Shown here in pieces: positions 1 through 6,811 of a stretch of DNA of 13,849 bases. The stretch spans positions 1-13,849 of the forward strand of contig JAUPMC010000088.1 in NCBI GenBank assembly GCA_030836605.1, given 5' to 3'. This DNA is from Thermoplasmatota archaeon (GTDB lineage: Archaea > Thermoplasmatota > Thermoplasmata > UBA10834). The first letter of the stretch is position 1; every line of letters starts with the position of its first letter. Under the pieces are notes generated by a model. It did no database searches and was not told the DNA's origin. It saw only the letters and a list, made by a program, of their open reading frames with translations. Position numbers and translations under genes: made by a program.

Positions 1-801
1 ATACTAGGCGCTCCCTTCGACAGGACCACGACCTTCAGGAGCGGCGCAAGGTTCGCCCCGACATCCATCAGGGCGGCGTCCTCGAACTTCGAGAAGGAGC
101 TGTTCGAGCTGGGCGTGACCTTCGACGACATCAAGGTACACGACGCCGGCGACCTCTACGAGGAGGGCACGGTCGACGTTATGGTCTCTGCCATCGAGGA
201 GGAGGCCAGGAAGATCGTCAAGGACGGCAAGTTCCTCGTCACCATGGGCGGAGAGCACTCCGTGTCCCCGCCGCTCGTGAAGGCGCTCGGCAAGGACATC
301 TCCGTCATCACGATAGACGCGCACCTGGACTACAGGGAGGAGTACCAGGGCCTCAAGAACAGCCATGCGTGCGCCCACAAGAGGATAGAGGATGTCGTGG
401 GCAAGGGGAACGTGTTCGCCTTCGGCGTGAGGTCCATATCGGGGGACGAGGACCGCGAGTCCGCCCTGTACGCGGACGCCTTCAGGATCCACGAGGAAGG
501 GTGCGAGAGCGTCTTCGACGAGATGTTGGGCAAGCTCAAGAGGGAACCAGTGTACCTCACCCTCGACATCGACGGGATAGACCCTGCGTACGCCCCGGGG
601 ACCGGCACTCCTGAGCCCTTCGGGCTCACGCCCTGGGACGTCCGGCATGTCATCGACCGGCTCGGGGACCGCCTCGTGGGGTTCGATGTGGTCGAGGTCT
701 GCCCGCCCTACGACAACGGCAACACCTCGATAATGGCGGCCAGGATGATACGCGAGGTAATAGCCGTGAAGTGGAAGGCCTCGCACGCGGGGAAGGCCTG
801 A
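1..801 (+). CDS. speB: Agmatinase / ureohydrolase family protein, 5'-truncated by window edge
   Basis: The frame is open from the first base, so the true start lies left of the window; 266 residues remain. The visible N-terminus (GAPFDRTTTFRSGARFAP) matches the start of the ureohydrolase fold. All expected manganese ligands are present: His in GGEHS (residue 86 of the visible part), DAHLD (106, 108, 110) and DIDGID (189, 191), followed by the family signature PAYAPGTGTPEP. The family hydrolyses a guanidino group to urea; agmatinase makes putrescine from agmatine in polyamine synthesis. In some archaea relatives act on N1-aminopropylagmatine, and the substrate cannot be told from sequence alone. 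A GTG at 115 is inside the conserved domain and is not the start. The gene converges on the phosphohexomutase gene with 3 bases between stops. Family assignment is very secure; exact substrate is not. Confidence 0.93.
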   Translation: MLGAPFDRTTTFRSGARFAPTSIRAASSNFEKELFELGVTFDDIKVHDAGDLYEEGTVDVMVSAIEEEARKIVKDGKFLVTMGGEHSVSPPLVKALGKDISVITIDAHLDYREEYQGLKNSHACAHKRIEDVVGKGNVFAFGVRSISGDEDRESALYADAFRIHEEGCESVFDEMLGKLKREPVYLTLDIDGIDPAYAPGTGTPEPFGLTPWDVRHVIDRLGDRLVGFDVVEVCPPYDNGNTSIMAARMIREVIAVKWKASHAGKA

Positions 802-804
802 GCG

Positions 805-2181
805 TCAGCCCGCGACGAGCTCCTCGACCCTCTTCTTGTATGACTCCGCGATGTCCTTCGCCTCTTCAGGGGTCCGCGCCTCCGAGAACACCCTGAATAT
901 CGGCTCCGTCCCGGACGGTCTGACCAGGACCCAGCTCTTCCCTGAGAATATCTTGACGCCATCGGTCGTGTCGACCCTGTCGCCCTTCGCCGTGGCCGCG
1001 AGCGCCCTCATCACATCCTGCTTCCTGTCGTCAGGGCACTTCGTCTTGGTCTTGTACTGGGCGTATGACGGTATCCTGTCGAGGAGGTCCGAGAGCCTCC
1101 CGTGCTTGGCGACTATCTCGAGCACCTTGGCGGCTGACATTGCCCCGTCCCTGCAGTACTGGAGCTCCGGGAATATGAGACCCCCGTTCTCCTCCCCGCC
1201 GAAGACCGCCCCCGAGTCCATCATCGCGCGCGCGACTATGGGGGAGCCCACCATGGTGTACTCGACGCGCCCCCCCGCGAGCTTCGCGGCGTCCTCGACG
1301 CACATGGACGACCCGACGGATGTCACGACGAGCCCTCCTCTCTTCTCGAGGCACGCGTAATGGGCAACGAGCGCGAGGCTCCTGTCGCCGTACATGTACC
1401 TCCCCCTGTCGTCCACGAATATGGTCCTGTCCGCGTCCCCGTCGTGGACGAACCCGAGGTCGAACCCGCCGGCCTTGACCAGGTCCACGATGTCCTTCGT
1501 GTTGTCCGGGGTGGGCTCGCTGTTGTGCCCGGGGAAGGCGCCGTTCGGGTCCGCGTTGAGCGTGACGTATCTTACCCCCAGCCTTTCGAGGAGTCTCGGG
1601 GTCACGAAGGAGGCCGCCCCGTTAGAGCAGTCCACCGCGACCCTCAGCTTGGCCTTCCTGATGGCCGCGGTGTCCAGTCTCGAGACTATGCCGTCTATGT
1701 ACTCCTCGATGGCGGTGTTGTAAGTCCTGGTCCTCCCGAGGCCCGACCACTCCGCCCTGCGGAAGCTCATGCTGTGGTACAGGGCCTCGATCCTCTCCTC
1801 GTTCGACCGGGCCATCTCTGTGCCGTCAGGGTCGATGCACTTGATGCCGTTGAACTCGGGCGGGTTGTGCGAGGCGGTTATCATGACGCCCCCGGCCACC
1901 TTGTTCATCTTCACGGCGTATTGGAGCGTAGGAGTGGGCACGAGGCCGCAGTCGAGGACGTCGCAGCCGGATGCCATCAGGCCAGCGGAGCACGCAGACC
2001 TGAGCATGTCGTTCGAGGTACGGGCGTCGGTGCCAATCATGACCGTGCCCTTCATGTACGTGCCGATCGCGAGGCCCAGCCTCATGGCGAACTCGCAGTC
2101 CATGCCCTGTGTGTTGACGACCCCCCGCACGCCGTTCGTCCCGAACAGCCTCGGCGCCGCCGGGGCCTTCCCTGCCTTCAT
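805..2181 (-). CDS. glmM: Phosphoglucosamine mutase / phosphohexomutase
   Basis: A full-length (458 aa) alpha-D-phosphohexomutase. Visible in order: the N-terminal RLFGTNGVRG, the active-site loop TASHNPPEFNG with the phosphorylated Ser at 104, the Mg-binding loop DGDADR (247-252), the sugar-binding loop GEENGG (329-334) and the phosphate-binding RPSGTEP (421-427). The family interconverts hexose-6-phosphate and hexose-1-phosphate; archaeal members of this type usually act on glucosamine-phosphate, sometimes also glucose- or mannose-phosphate. The RLFGTNGVRG start favours GlmM over a phosphomannomutase, but this is inference. The product would feed UDP-GlcNAc synthesis and so the glycan genes at the right of the window. 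The start ATG (2181) lies about 27 bases after a TATA box, so the mRNA is probably leaderless. It is divergent from the phosphate-uptake genes. Confidence 0.93.
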   Translation of the reverse strand: MKAGKAPAAPRLFGTNGVRGVVNTQGMDCEFAMRLGLAIGTYMKGTVMIGTDARTSNDMLRSACSAGLMASGCDVLDCGLVPTPTLQYAVKMNKVAGGVMITASHNPPEFNGIKCIDPDGTEMARSNEERIEALYHSMSFRRAEWSGLGRTRTYNTAIEEYIDGIVSRLDTAAIRKAKLRVAVDCSNGAASFVTPRLLERLGVRYVTLNADPNGAFPGHNSEPTPDNTKDIVDLVKAGGFDLGFVHDGDADRTIFVDDRGRYMYGDRSLALVAHYACLEKRGGLVVTSVGSSMCVEDAAKLAGGRVEYTMVGSPIVARAMMDSGAVFGGEENGGLIFPELQYCRDGAMSAAKVLEIVAKHGRLSDLLDRIPSYAQYKTKTKCPDDRKQDVMRALAATAKGDRVDTTDGVKIFSGKSWVLVRPSGTEPIFRVFSEARTPEEAKDIAESYKKRVEELVAG

Positions 2182-2202
2182 CGGCTACTGGTATTCCGGT
2201 CT

Positions 2203-2213
2203 CCAATAAAAGA
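2203..2213 (-). promoter_or_regulatory. TATA box of the phosphohexomutase gene (leaderless)
   Basis: Read on the minus strand the site is TCTTTTATTGG, an A/T run in GC-rich DNA. Its centre (about 2208) is 27 bases before the start ATG at 2181. That is the usual archaeal TATA-to-transcription-start distance, so transcription would begin at or next to the start codon. No SD is seen, which fits a leaderless message. Confidence 0.55.
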
Positions 2214-2276
2214 TGTTCCGGATTCGACGATATGCGTCTTTCCACCGGAAACGCCGGATGCGCTCGTCCCGCAAGG

Positions 2277-2284
2277 ATTAATAC
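2277..2284 (+). promoter_or_regulatory. Candidate TATA box of the phosphate-uptake operon
   Basis: ATTAATAC is the most TATA-like stretch before the DUF47 gene; its centre is about 41 bases from the ATG at 2322. That predicts a leader of roughly 15 bases carrying a weak purine run (GCGGGGGAC). A second, weaker candidate, GATTATGA at 2292-2299, sits 27 bases from the ATG and would give a leaderless message. I cannot decide between them. A small dyad, TTTCC-ACC-GGAAA (2239-2251), lies upstream and could bind a regulator. Confidence 0.35.
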
Positions 2285-2321
2285 TCAATCAGATTATGAC
2301 TGGCTGCGGGGGACGCACCTA

Positions 2322-2951
2322 ATGGGATTCAAGGAATGGATCATTCCTCAGGAGAAGCATTTCTTCGCGATGCTGGACCAGCAGGCTGACGTCGTCCTCG
2401 AAGGCGCCGTCGCGCTCCTCGACATGACGAAGGACTTCACCAACGTCGCCCAGAAGAGGGACAAGATCAAGGAGATCGAGCACAGGGGGGACGACCTCGT
2501 GCACACTATCGCCGAGGAGCTGAACAAGACCTTCGTCACCCCGATAGACCATGACGACATGTCCAAGCTCACATCCCGGCTGGACGATGTCCTGGACTAT
2601 GTCGAGGCCGCGGCCCACCGCATGTGGGCGTATCAGGTCAAGACGGTGCCTCCTGAGATGGTCAGGCTCGCGGAGTGCGTGCTCAGTTCCACGATCGAGG
2701 TCAACCACGCCGTGAAGGACCTCAAGAACTTCAAGCGGAAGAACGAGATACTCCAGCACTGCATCGAGATCAACCGGTGGGAGAACGTCGGGGACGACAT
2801 CACCCACGAGGCCGTCGCGAACCTCTTCAAGGGGACGGACGTGGTCGAGCTGATCAAGCTCAAGGAGATATACGAGCATCTCGAGATGGCGACGGACAAG
2901 TGCGAAGATGTGGCCGATGTCATCAAGGACATATTCATAAAGAACTCCTAG
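2322..2951 (+). CDS. DUF47 / PhoU-like phosphate transport accessory protein
   Basis: A 209-residue, all-helical soluble protein of the DUF47 (Pit accessory, TIGR00153-like) family. Two acidic metal-binding repeats are visible, EHRGDD (53-58) and ENVGDD (154-159), along with the family blocks TFVTPIDHDD (70-79) and ATDKCEDVADVI (190-201). Members resemble PhoU and are nearly always paired with a PiT permease, whose activity they are thought to control. The permease gene follows after only 9 bases, so the pair is surely co-transcribed. The frame is open upstream to an ATG at 2232, but the extension has no family resemblance and would cover the promoter, so I take the ATG at 2322, where the conserved sequence begins (MGFKEWIIPQEKHFF). 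Function in phosphate uptake is inferred from family and neighbour. Confidence 0.9.
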   Translation: MGFKEWIIPQEKHFFAMLDQQADVVLEGAVALLDMTKDFTNVAQKRDKIKEIEHRGDDLVHTIAEELNKTFVTPIDHDDMSKLTSRLDDVLDYVEAAAHRMWAYQVKTVPPEMVRLAECVLSSTIEVNHAVKDLKNFKRKNEILQHCIEINRWENVGDDITHEAVANLFKGTDVVELIKLKEIYEHLEMATDKCEDVADVIKDIFIKNS

Positions 2952-2954
2952 GTG
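2950..2954 (+). promoter_or_regulatory. Ribosome binding site of the phosphate permease
   Basis: AGGTG, part of the archaeal SD consensus GGAGGTGA, overlaps the DUF47 stop codon and ends 6 bases before the ATG at 2961. It supports that ATG over the in-frame GTG at 2952, which directly abuts the preceding stop and has no SD. Confidence 0.5.
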
Positions 2955-2960
2955 CGGTTG

Positions 2961-3986
2961 ATGGAAGTCCTCGGGTTGCCAGCGCTCGCGGTTGCCACGA
3001 TTGTACTCACCCTCGGTTTCGAGTTCGTCAACGGCTTCCACGACTCGGCCAACTCCATCGCGACCATCGTGGCCACGAAGGTGCTCACGCCTGTCAAGGC
3101 GGTCGCGTGGGCGGCCACGTTCAACTTCCTCGGGATATTCATCTCTGACACCGTGGCCAAGACGATAGGCCGGGGGATAATCGACCAGGACATGCTGTGG
3201 GACTACGGCGTGTCCCTCATCTTCTGCGCGGTCGTGGGCGCGATAATCTGGGACCTGATAACCTGGTGGTGGGGCATCCCCACGTCCAGCAGCCACGCCC
3301 TCATAGGCGGGCTGATAGGCGCTGGGTGCGCCGTCTGGGGCCTGGAGGCGATCGTGTGGTCCGGCACCCTGAAGACGATCGCGTTCATCGTCATATCCCC
3401 CTTGACGGGCATGGTCGCGGGGTTCGTCCTGATGGTCCTCGTGATGCGCCTCGTCAGGCACTATGCCAGGGGCACGGTGAACAAGTGGTTCAGGAAACTG
3501 CAGCTCGTGTCATCAGGCTTCTTCTCGATCACCCACGGCACGAACGACGCGCAGAAGGGCATGGGCATCATCATGATGGTCCTTTTCCTCTCGGAGGGGG
3601 CCTCGCCGGAGGCCGAGTTCACCGTCTACACCTGGGTGATGATCGCGTGTGGCCTGTCGATCGCCCTCGGGACGTTCTTCGGGGGCTGGAGGATAGTCAA
3701 GACCATGGCCTCGAGGATCACCAAGCTCGAGCCGTACCAGGGGTTCTGCGCGGAGACCGGGGGCGCTGGCGTGCTCCTCGTGACCGCGATACTCGGTATC
3801 CCGGTCAGCACGACGCACACCATATCCGGGTCCATCATGGGCGTGGGCGCGACGAAGAGGCTGTCAGCGGTCAGATGGGGCCTCGGGCGCAAGATCGTCA
3901 TCGCTTGGACGGTGACCATACTCGCCTCGGCCACGATATCCGGGCTGCTGTTCCTGGCGTTCGTCCACATGGGCTGGACAGGGTGA
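2961..3986 (+). CDS. pitA: PiT-family inorganic phosphate permease
   Basis: A 341-residue, strongly hydrophobic membrane protein with about ten probable transmembrane helices. It carries both duplicated PiT signatures: NGFHDSANSIATIVAT (24-39) near the N-terminus and THGTNDAQKGMGI (191-203) after the central basic loop. Each is followed by its partner helix motif, SSSHALIGG (109-117) and PVSTTHTISGSIMGVG (281-296). PiT proteins take up inorganic phosphate, or metal-phosphate, with H+ or Na+; the coupling ion cannot be read from sequence. The length is normal for archaeal members, which lack the large intracellular loop of some homologues. It is the second gene of a two-gene operon with the DUF47 regulator. 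The ATG at 2961 is chosen from its SD; a GTG at 2952 would add three residues. It converges on the nucleotidyltransferase gene with 8 bases between stops. Confidence 0.93.
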   Translation: MEVLGLPALAVATIVLTLGFEFVNGFHDSANSIATIVATKVLTPVKAVAWAATFNFLGIFISDTVAKTIGRGIIDQDMLWDYGVSLIFCAVVGAIIWDLITWWWGIPTSSSHALIGGLIGAGCAVWGLEAIVWSGTLKTIAFIVISPLTGMVAGFVLMVLVMRLVRHYARGTVNKWFRKLQLVSSGFFSITHGTNDAQKGMGIIMMVLFLSEGASPEAEFTVYTWVMIACGLSIALGTFFGGWRIVKTMASRITKLEPYQGFCAETGGAGVLLVTAILGIPVSTTHTISGSIMGVGATKRLSAVRWGLGRKIVIAWTVTILASATISGLLFLAFVHMGWTG

Positions 3987-3994
3987 CGCCCCGC

Positions 3995-4966
3995 TCACTG
4001 CTTCGCCCTGCTGACTATCTCCGAGATTATCTCGGCCCCGTCAGGGACCGAGACCCCCTGGTCGATGATCGAGTCCACGATCCTGCATCTCGTCCCGACC
4101 CTCACGTCGTCGTAGAGCACGGATCCCTCCACGCTCGACATCGGCCCAACGACGCACCTCGGGGATATGTATGCGCCAGGGCCTATGACGGCCCCCGCCA
4201 CGACGGCCTCGTCGCACACCACTGACGGCGGGTGCACCGCCGCCCCTCCCGAGACGGAGTTCCTGGACACTTTCACGCCGTCGCCCATGAGGATGCGGTG
4301 CGCGCCTATCACGTTCTCCCTCGTGCCGCAGTCGATCCAGTGCCCATCGAACTGGAACCCGTACATGCCCTTGTCGAGGAGCTTCGGGAACACCTCGCGC
4401 TCCATCGAGACGAACCCGTCGCCTATGTATGACAGGACCTCTCGTTCGAGCGCGTACGCGCCCGCGTTTATTAGTTTCGAGAAGGCCTCCTCCCTCTTCG
4501 GCTTCTCCTGGAACCGGGTGATCCTCGACTCAGGGTCGAGCTGCGCCACCCCGAAGGGCGACGGGTCCTCGACCGGCCAGAGGGATATGGACGCTATGCC
4601 TCCCTTGGCCCTGTGGAACTTGAGGAACGACGCGACATCGAGCGAGGTGATGACGTCGCCGTTGATGACCAGGAACTGCCCGTCGATGTGCTCCTCGACG
4701 TTCTTGACGGCGCCCCCGGTGCCGAGCGGCTCCGGCTCGTCCACGAGTGTGATCTTCCTCCCTGGCGGGTGGGACTTGAGGTACTCGTCCATCACGTCCC
4801 GCTTGTAGCCTATGGGGATGATGACCTCGTCTACCTCGCTCGGTATGGAGTCGATCACGTGCATGATCAGGGGCTTGCCCATGACCGGCAGGAGGGGCTT
4901 GGGTATCCTGTACGTCAGCGGCCTGAGCCTCGTGCCCATGCCCCCGACCAGCAGAACGGCCTTCAT
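3995..4966 (-). CDS. Sugar-1-phosphate nucleotidyltransferase (GDP-mannose/NDP-sugar pyrophosphorylase type)
   Basis: A 323-residue enzyme that joins a sugar-1-phosphate to an NTP, giving an NDP-sugar and pyrophosphate. The Rossmann-like catalytic domain shows GGMGTRLRPLT (8-18), PKP (22-24), GTGG (82-85), the metal-binding NGD (102-104), EKP (154-156), NAGAY (167-171) and WIDCGT (210-215). From about residue 235 a short left-handed beta-helix follows, with hexapeptide-like turns (IGPGAYISPRCVVG, VEGSVLYDDVRVGT). This layout is typical of archaeal mannose-1-phosphate guanylyltransferases and related UTP/dTTP enzymes. I cannot assign the sugar or base. It most likely supplies an activated sugar for glycans, so it is functionally linked to the mutase and glycosyltransferase genes in the window. 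A TATA box 29 bases upstream suggests a leaderless transcript. Confidence 0.9.
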   Translation of the reverse strand: MKAVLLVGGMGTRLRPLTYRIPKPLLPVMGKPLIMHVIDSIPSEVDEVIIPIGYKRDVMDEYLKSHPPGRKITLVDEPEPLGTGGAVKNVEEHIDGQFLVINGDVITSLDVASFLKFHRAKGGIASISLWPVEDPSPFGVAQLDPESRITRFQEKPKREEAFSKLINAGAYALEREVLSYIGDGFVSMEREVFPKLLDKGMYGFQFDGHWIDCGTRENVIGAHRILMGDGVKVSRNSVSGGAAVHPPSVVCDEAVVAGAVIGPGAYISPRCVVGPMSSVEGSVLYDDVRVGTRCRIVDSIIDQGVSVPDGAEIISEIVSRAKQ

Positions 4967-4989
4967 CGAGGCCGAGGAACGCCTTAGCC

Positions 4990-4998
4990 GTATAAAAT
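4990..4998 (-). promoter_or_regulatory. TATA box of the nucleotidyltransferase gene (near-leaderless)
   Basis: Minus-strand ATTTTATAC, the best TATA match in the window, is centred about 29 bases before the start ATG at 4966. Transcription should begin within a few bases of the start codon. No SD is seen. Confidence 0.6.
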
Positions 4999-5013
4999 CA
5001 TCATGCGTCCCCA

Positions 5014-5031
5014 GGGCTCCCGCTGGAGCCC
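5014..5031 (-). terminator. Perfect GC hairpin between lsm and the nucleotidyltransferase gene
   Basis: GGGCTCC (5014-5020) and GGAGCCC (5025-5031) form a perfect 7-bp inverted repeat around the 4-base loop CGCT. It begins 28 bases after the lsm stop and ends about 16 bases upstream of the next gene's TATA box. The only T-run after it on the minus strand is TTTT, inside that TATA box. It could end lsm transcripts, stabilise their 3' ends, or act as an upstream regulator site for the nucleotidyltransferase promoter. The structure is seen directly; the role is a guess. Confidence 0.35.
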
Positions 5032-5058
5032 GTGAGTCTCAGAAAGGCCCGCTGACGC

Positions 5059-5274
5059 CTACTTCGGCGTGATGCTGACCACGTTGTTCCCGCGGAGAAT
5101 GACCGTGCCGAGCCTCTTGACCTGGTCGTTGTTCGTCTCCTCGGTGTCGTCGATGACCATGTTCAGGTAGTCGTCGAACCCGGTGAGCGTGCCCTCGAGG
5201 ACCCGGCTGTCCTTGAGCAGGAGCGAGACCTTCTTGTTCATCGATTTCTCAAGCAAACTGAGAGGCATGACCAT
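5059..5274 (-). CDS. lsm: Archaeal Sm-like (LSm/SmAP) RNA-binding protein
   Basis: A 71-residue Sm-fold protein, the normal length for an archaeal SmAP. The Sm1 block runs from about residue 14 to 43 and includes LEGTLTGFDDYLNMVIDD. The Sm2 block near the C-terminus, LGTVILRGNNVVSI, contains the RGNN RNA-binding loop. These proteins form heptameric rings that bind U-rich RNA, with roles in RNA metabolism. The ATG at 5274 has a partial SD, GTGAT, 5 bases upstream (5280-5284); an ATG two codons later (5268) is also possible. In many archaea the gene is followed by the ribosomal protein gene rpl37e, but the 92 bases to the next gene do not encode it. The gene appears monocistronic with its own promoter. 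Confidence 0.92.
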   Translation of the reverse strand: MVMPLSLLEKSMNKKVSLLLKDSRVLEGTLTGFDDYLNMVIDDTEETNNDQVKRLGTVILRGNNVVSITPK

Positions 5275-5309
5275 TCGAAATCACTTGAAGTCGTCAATGC
5301 GCCCTCCTC

Positions 5310-5319
5310 TCATAAACCT
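5310..5319 (-). promoter_or_regulatory. Candidate TATA box of lsm
   Basis: Minus-strand AGGTTTATGA contains a TTTAT core about 40 bases before the ATG at 5274. A start 25-27 bases downstream gives a leader of about 14 bases, long enough to hold the GTGAT SD. It lies in the 87-base gap between scpB and lsm. Confidence 0.45.
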
Positions 5320-5339
5320 TTGCGTCTGGGCGGCGCCCG

Positions 5340-5365
5340 CTGACCGGGCCAGCCCGACGGGTCAG
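5340..5365 (-). terminator. Weak imperfect hairpin at the scpB stop codon
   Basis: CTGACC (5340-5345) pairs with GGTCAG (5360-5365) and the inner GGG (5346-5348) with CCC (5353-5355), with a 4-base asymmetric bulge. The structure spans the scpB stop (5362-5364), and no T-tract follows directly. It might protect or end the smc-scpA-scpB message, but in such GC-rich DNA chance is a fair explanation. Confidence 0.15.
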
Positions 5366-5880
5366 GCTTTCCTGTGGGGGCTCTTCTTGGAGAGCTCCCC
5401 CTCGAGCCAGGCCTTGACCTCCGCTCGGGACCGCGCGTCTATGCCGAAAGTCTCGATGAACTTCTTCGTGGTCGTCAGCTCGAAGCTGTTCTTCCTGGCC
5501 TTCGTGCGTACCAGCCCCAGGTCCTCGAGCGCCTTCACGTGCTCGTAGACCTTGTTGCCTATCAGGTCGAACAGCTTGCTCTGCAGCACGGGCTGGTAGT
5601 ACGCTATCAGGGAGGCCGTCTTGAGCACCTCCTTCGGGATCTCCATGGCGGAGAGCTTCCACGCGTAGTCCCTGTAGTCCTTCTTGACCTGCAAGGCGTA
5701 TCTGGGCCCCATCTTCGCGACCTCGATGGCCCTGTCGGAGCCGTTGTACTCCTCCATGAGCTTCTCGAGCGCGGACCTGACGGTCCTCGCGTCCAGCCCG
5801 GATATCTGGGACAGCTCCGTGACCGTCACTGGCTTCGCCGCGGAGAAGAGCTCCGCCTCCACGACCCTTTCGCTCTTCAC
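5362..5880 (-). CDS. scpB: Segregation and condensation protein B (kleisin-binding winged-helix subunit)
   Basis: A 172-residue ScpB/KITE subunit of the SMC complex. Two winged-helix domains can be followed: about residues 1-75, and about 80-146. The second carries the family features KTASLIAYYQPV (87-98), a recognition-helix region ending EDLGLVRTK, and the closing TTKKFIETFGI (137-147), the counterpart of bacterial TTxxFLxxFGL. A basic tail follows. ScpB dimers bind ScpA and regulate the SMC ATPase ring used in chromosome organisation and segregation. The GTG start at 5880 overlaps the scpA stop in a GTGA junction, with an SD-like GGTGGT just upstream, so translation is coupled. The frame is open upstream to 6114, but that part is out-of-frame scpA sequence. 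It is the last gene of the operon. Confidence 0.9.
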   Translation of the reverse strand: MKSERVVEAELFSAAKPVTVTELSQISGLDARTVRSALEKLMEEYNGSDRAIEVAKMGPRYALQVKKDYRDYAWKLSAMEIPKEVLKTASLIAYYQPVLQSKLFDLIGNKVYEHVKALEDLGLVRTKARKNSFELTTTKKFIETFGIDARSRAEVKAWLEGELSKKSPHRKA

Positions 5881-6809
5881 TTGACCACCGGCACGTTCTG
5901 AACCTGCACTGTCGCCAGCGCGGACGCGTCCTCGAGCTGCGCTATGTCCCACGGGACCTTGGCCTCTATGAATATCGTCCCGAAGGGTACCTCCTCCTGC
6001 CAGACGGATATCTTCCCCATCTTGGCCAGGAAGAGGGCCGCAACGAACACCGTGACCCTGTCCTCCTTGCCGGATGCGTAGAGGTCGCTGATCGCGATGG
6101 GGCCGCTGCCGCACCTCTGGAGCCTCTCCCAGACCTCGGCTATGTCGTCCTCGAGGCTGTCCTTGTGGGCCTTGTCGTCGAAGTCCGGCCTCTTGTACTT
6201 CTGCATGAACTTGGCGAGCTCCTTGCGGATGTCACTCTCCTTCTTAGCCTCGTCGAAGGCGTCCAGGAGGTCTATGAGCGTGACCGGCCTGTCGGTCTTC
6301 CGGCGGACCTTCTCGTCGATGGGCATCTCCTCGGAGTACAGGAGCGCCTCGCCGGCGCCGAGCTCGAACGGGTCGACGAACTGGTCGAAGCCCTCGGGGT
6401 CCCAGCCGTCGAACATGACCTCGACGGTCTCGGGCCTCTCGGCCCTTCTCAGGGCCTGCTCGCTCTGGAGGCGGAGTATCTCCCAGGCCATGTAGACGAT
6501 TTTGCCCGCGATGAGGAGGTTGACCTCCTCGACCTTCCGTATCCTCGCCAGGTAGAGCTTCGAGAACTCGATCAGGTTGATGTCCCACGGGTCGAACCTC
6601 TGCTGCACGACGAGCTCGAACACGAGGGCGACGCTCCTCTCGAAGGGGTCCTCCGAGGGCATCAGGGTGCCCTTCTGGATGTCCTCGACGGTCCTCACGT
6701 AGGACTCCAGCCTCGCCTCTCGGTCGTCCCTCGGCTCGTCGTCTATGAGCGATCTCTGGAACATCAGGTGGTCCATCACCTGCGCGCAGTCCATCTCGGA
6801 TGCCATCAT
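5877..6809 (-). CDS. scpA: Segregation and condensation protein A (kleisin)
   Basis: A 310-residue ScpA/kleisin that bridges the SMC heads and binds ScpB. The family hallmark RFDPWDINLIEFSKLYL (71-87) is present, followed by a long helix and an acidic, variable middle (about 135-225). The C-terminus (about 240-295) has the winged-helix segment RVTVFVAALFLAKMGKISVW, which docks on the SMC head cap. The length is in the usual range of about 230-310 aa. There are two neighbouring ATGs (6809, 6806) and an in-frame TTG at 6815 overlapping the smc stop. I prefer ATG 6809 because AGGAGG at 6820-6825 lies 10 bases upstream; the TTG would have a 4-base spacer. The stop overlaps the scpB start. Identity is secure; the start may shift by two residues. 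Confidence 0.92.
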   Translation of the reverse strand: MMASEMDCAQVMDHLMFQRSLIDDEPRDDREARLESYVRTVEDIQKGTLMPSEDPFERSVALVFELVVQQRFDPWDINLIEFSKLYLARIRKVEEVNLLIAGKIVYMAWEILRLQSEQALRRAERPETVEVMFDGWDPEGFDQFVDPFELGAGEALLYSEEMPIDEKVRRKTDRPVTLIDLLDAFDEAKKESDIRKELAKFMQKYKRPDFDDKAHKDSLEDDIAEVWERLQRCGSGPIAISDLYASGKEDRVTVFVAALFLAKMGKISVWQEEVPFGTIFIEAKVPWDIAQLEDASALATVQVQNVPVVK

Positions 6810-6811
6810 GG

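Noticed and set aside
115..801. A 228-residue agmatinase starting at the GTG at 115
   Set aside because: Conserved ureohydrolase sequence continues upstream to the first base of the window, so the gene is truncated rather than starting there.
2232..2321. Upstream ATG for the DUF47 gene adding 30 residues
   Set aside because: The extension lacks family similarity and would bury the candidate TATA box; homology starts at MGFKEW.
2319..3461. A 380-residue minus-strand open frame opposite the phosphate-uptake genes
   Set aside because: Composition is Asp/Arg/His-rich low complexity, typical of a GC-rich shadow frame, while the plus strand carries clear DUF47 and PiT families.
5881..6114. N-terminal extension of scpB to an upstream ATG at 6114
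   Set aside because: The added 78 residues are scpA sequence read in another frame; the GTG at 5880 gives a normal ScpB and a coupled GTGA junction.
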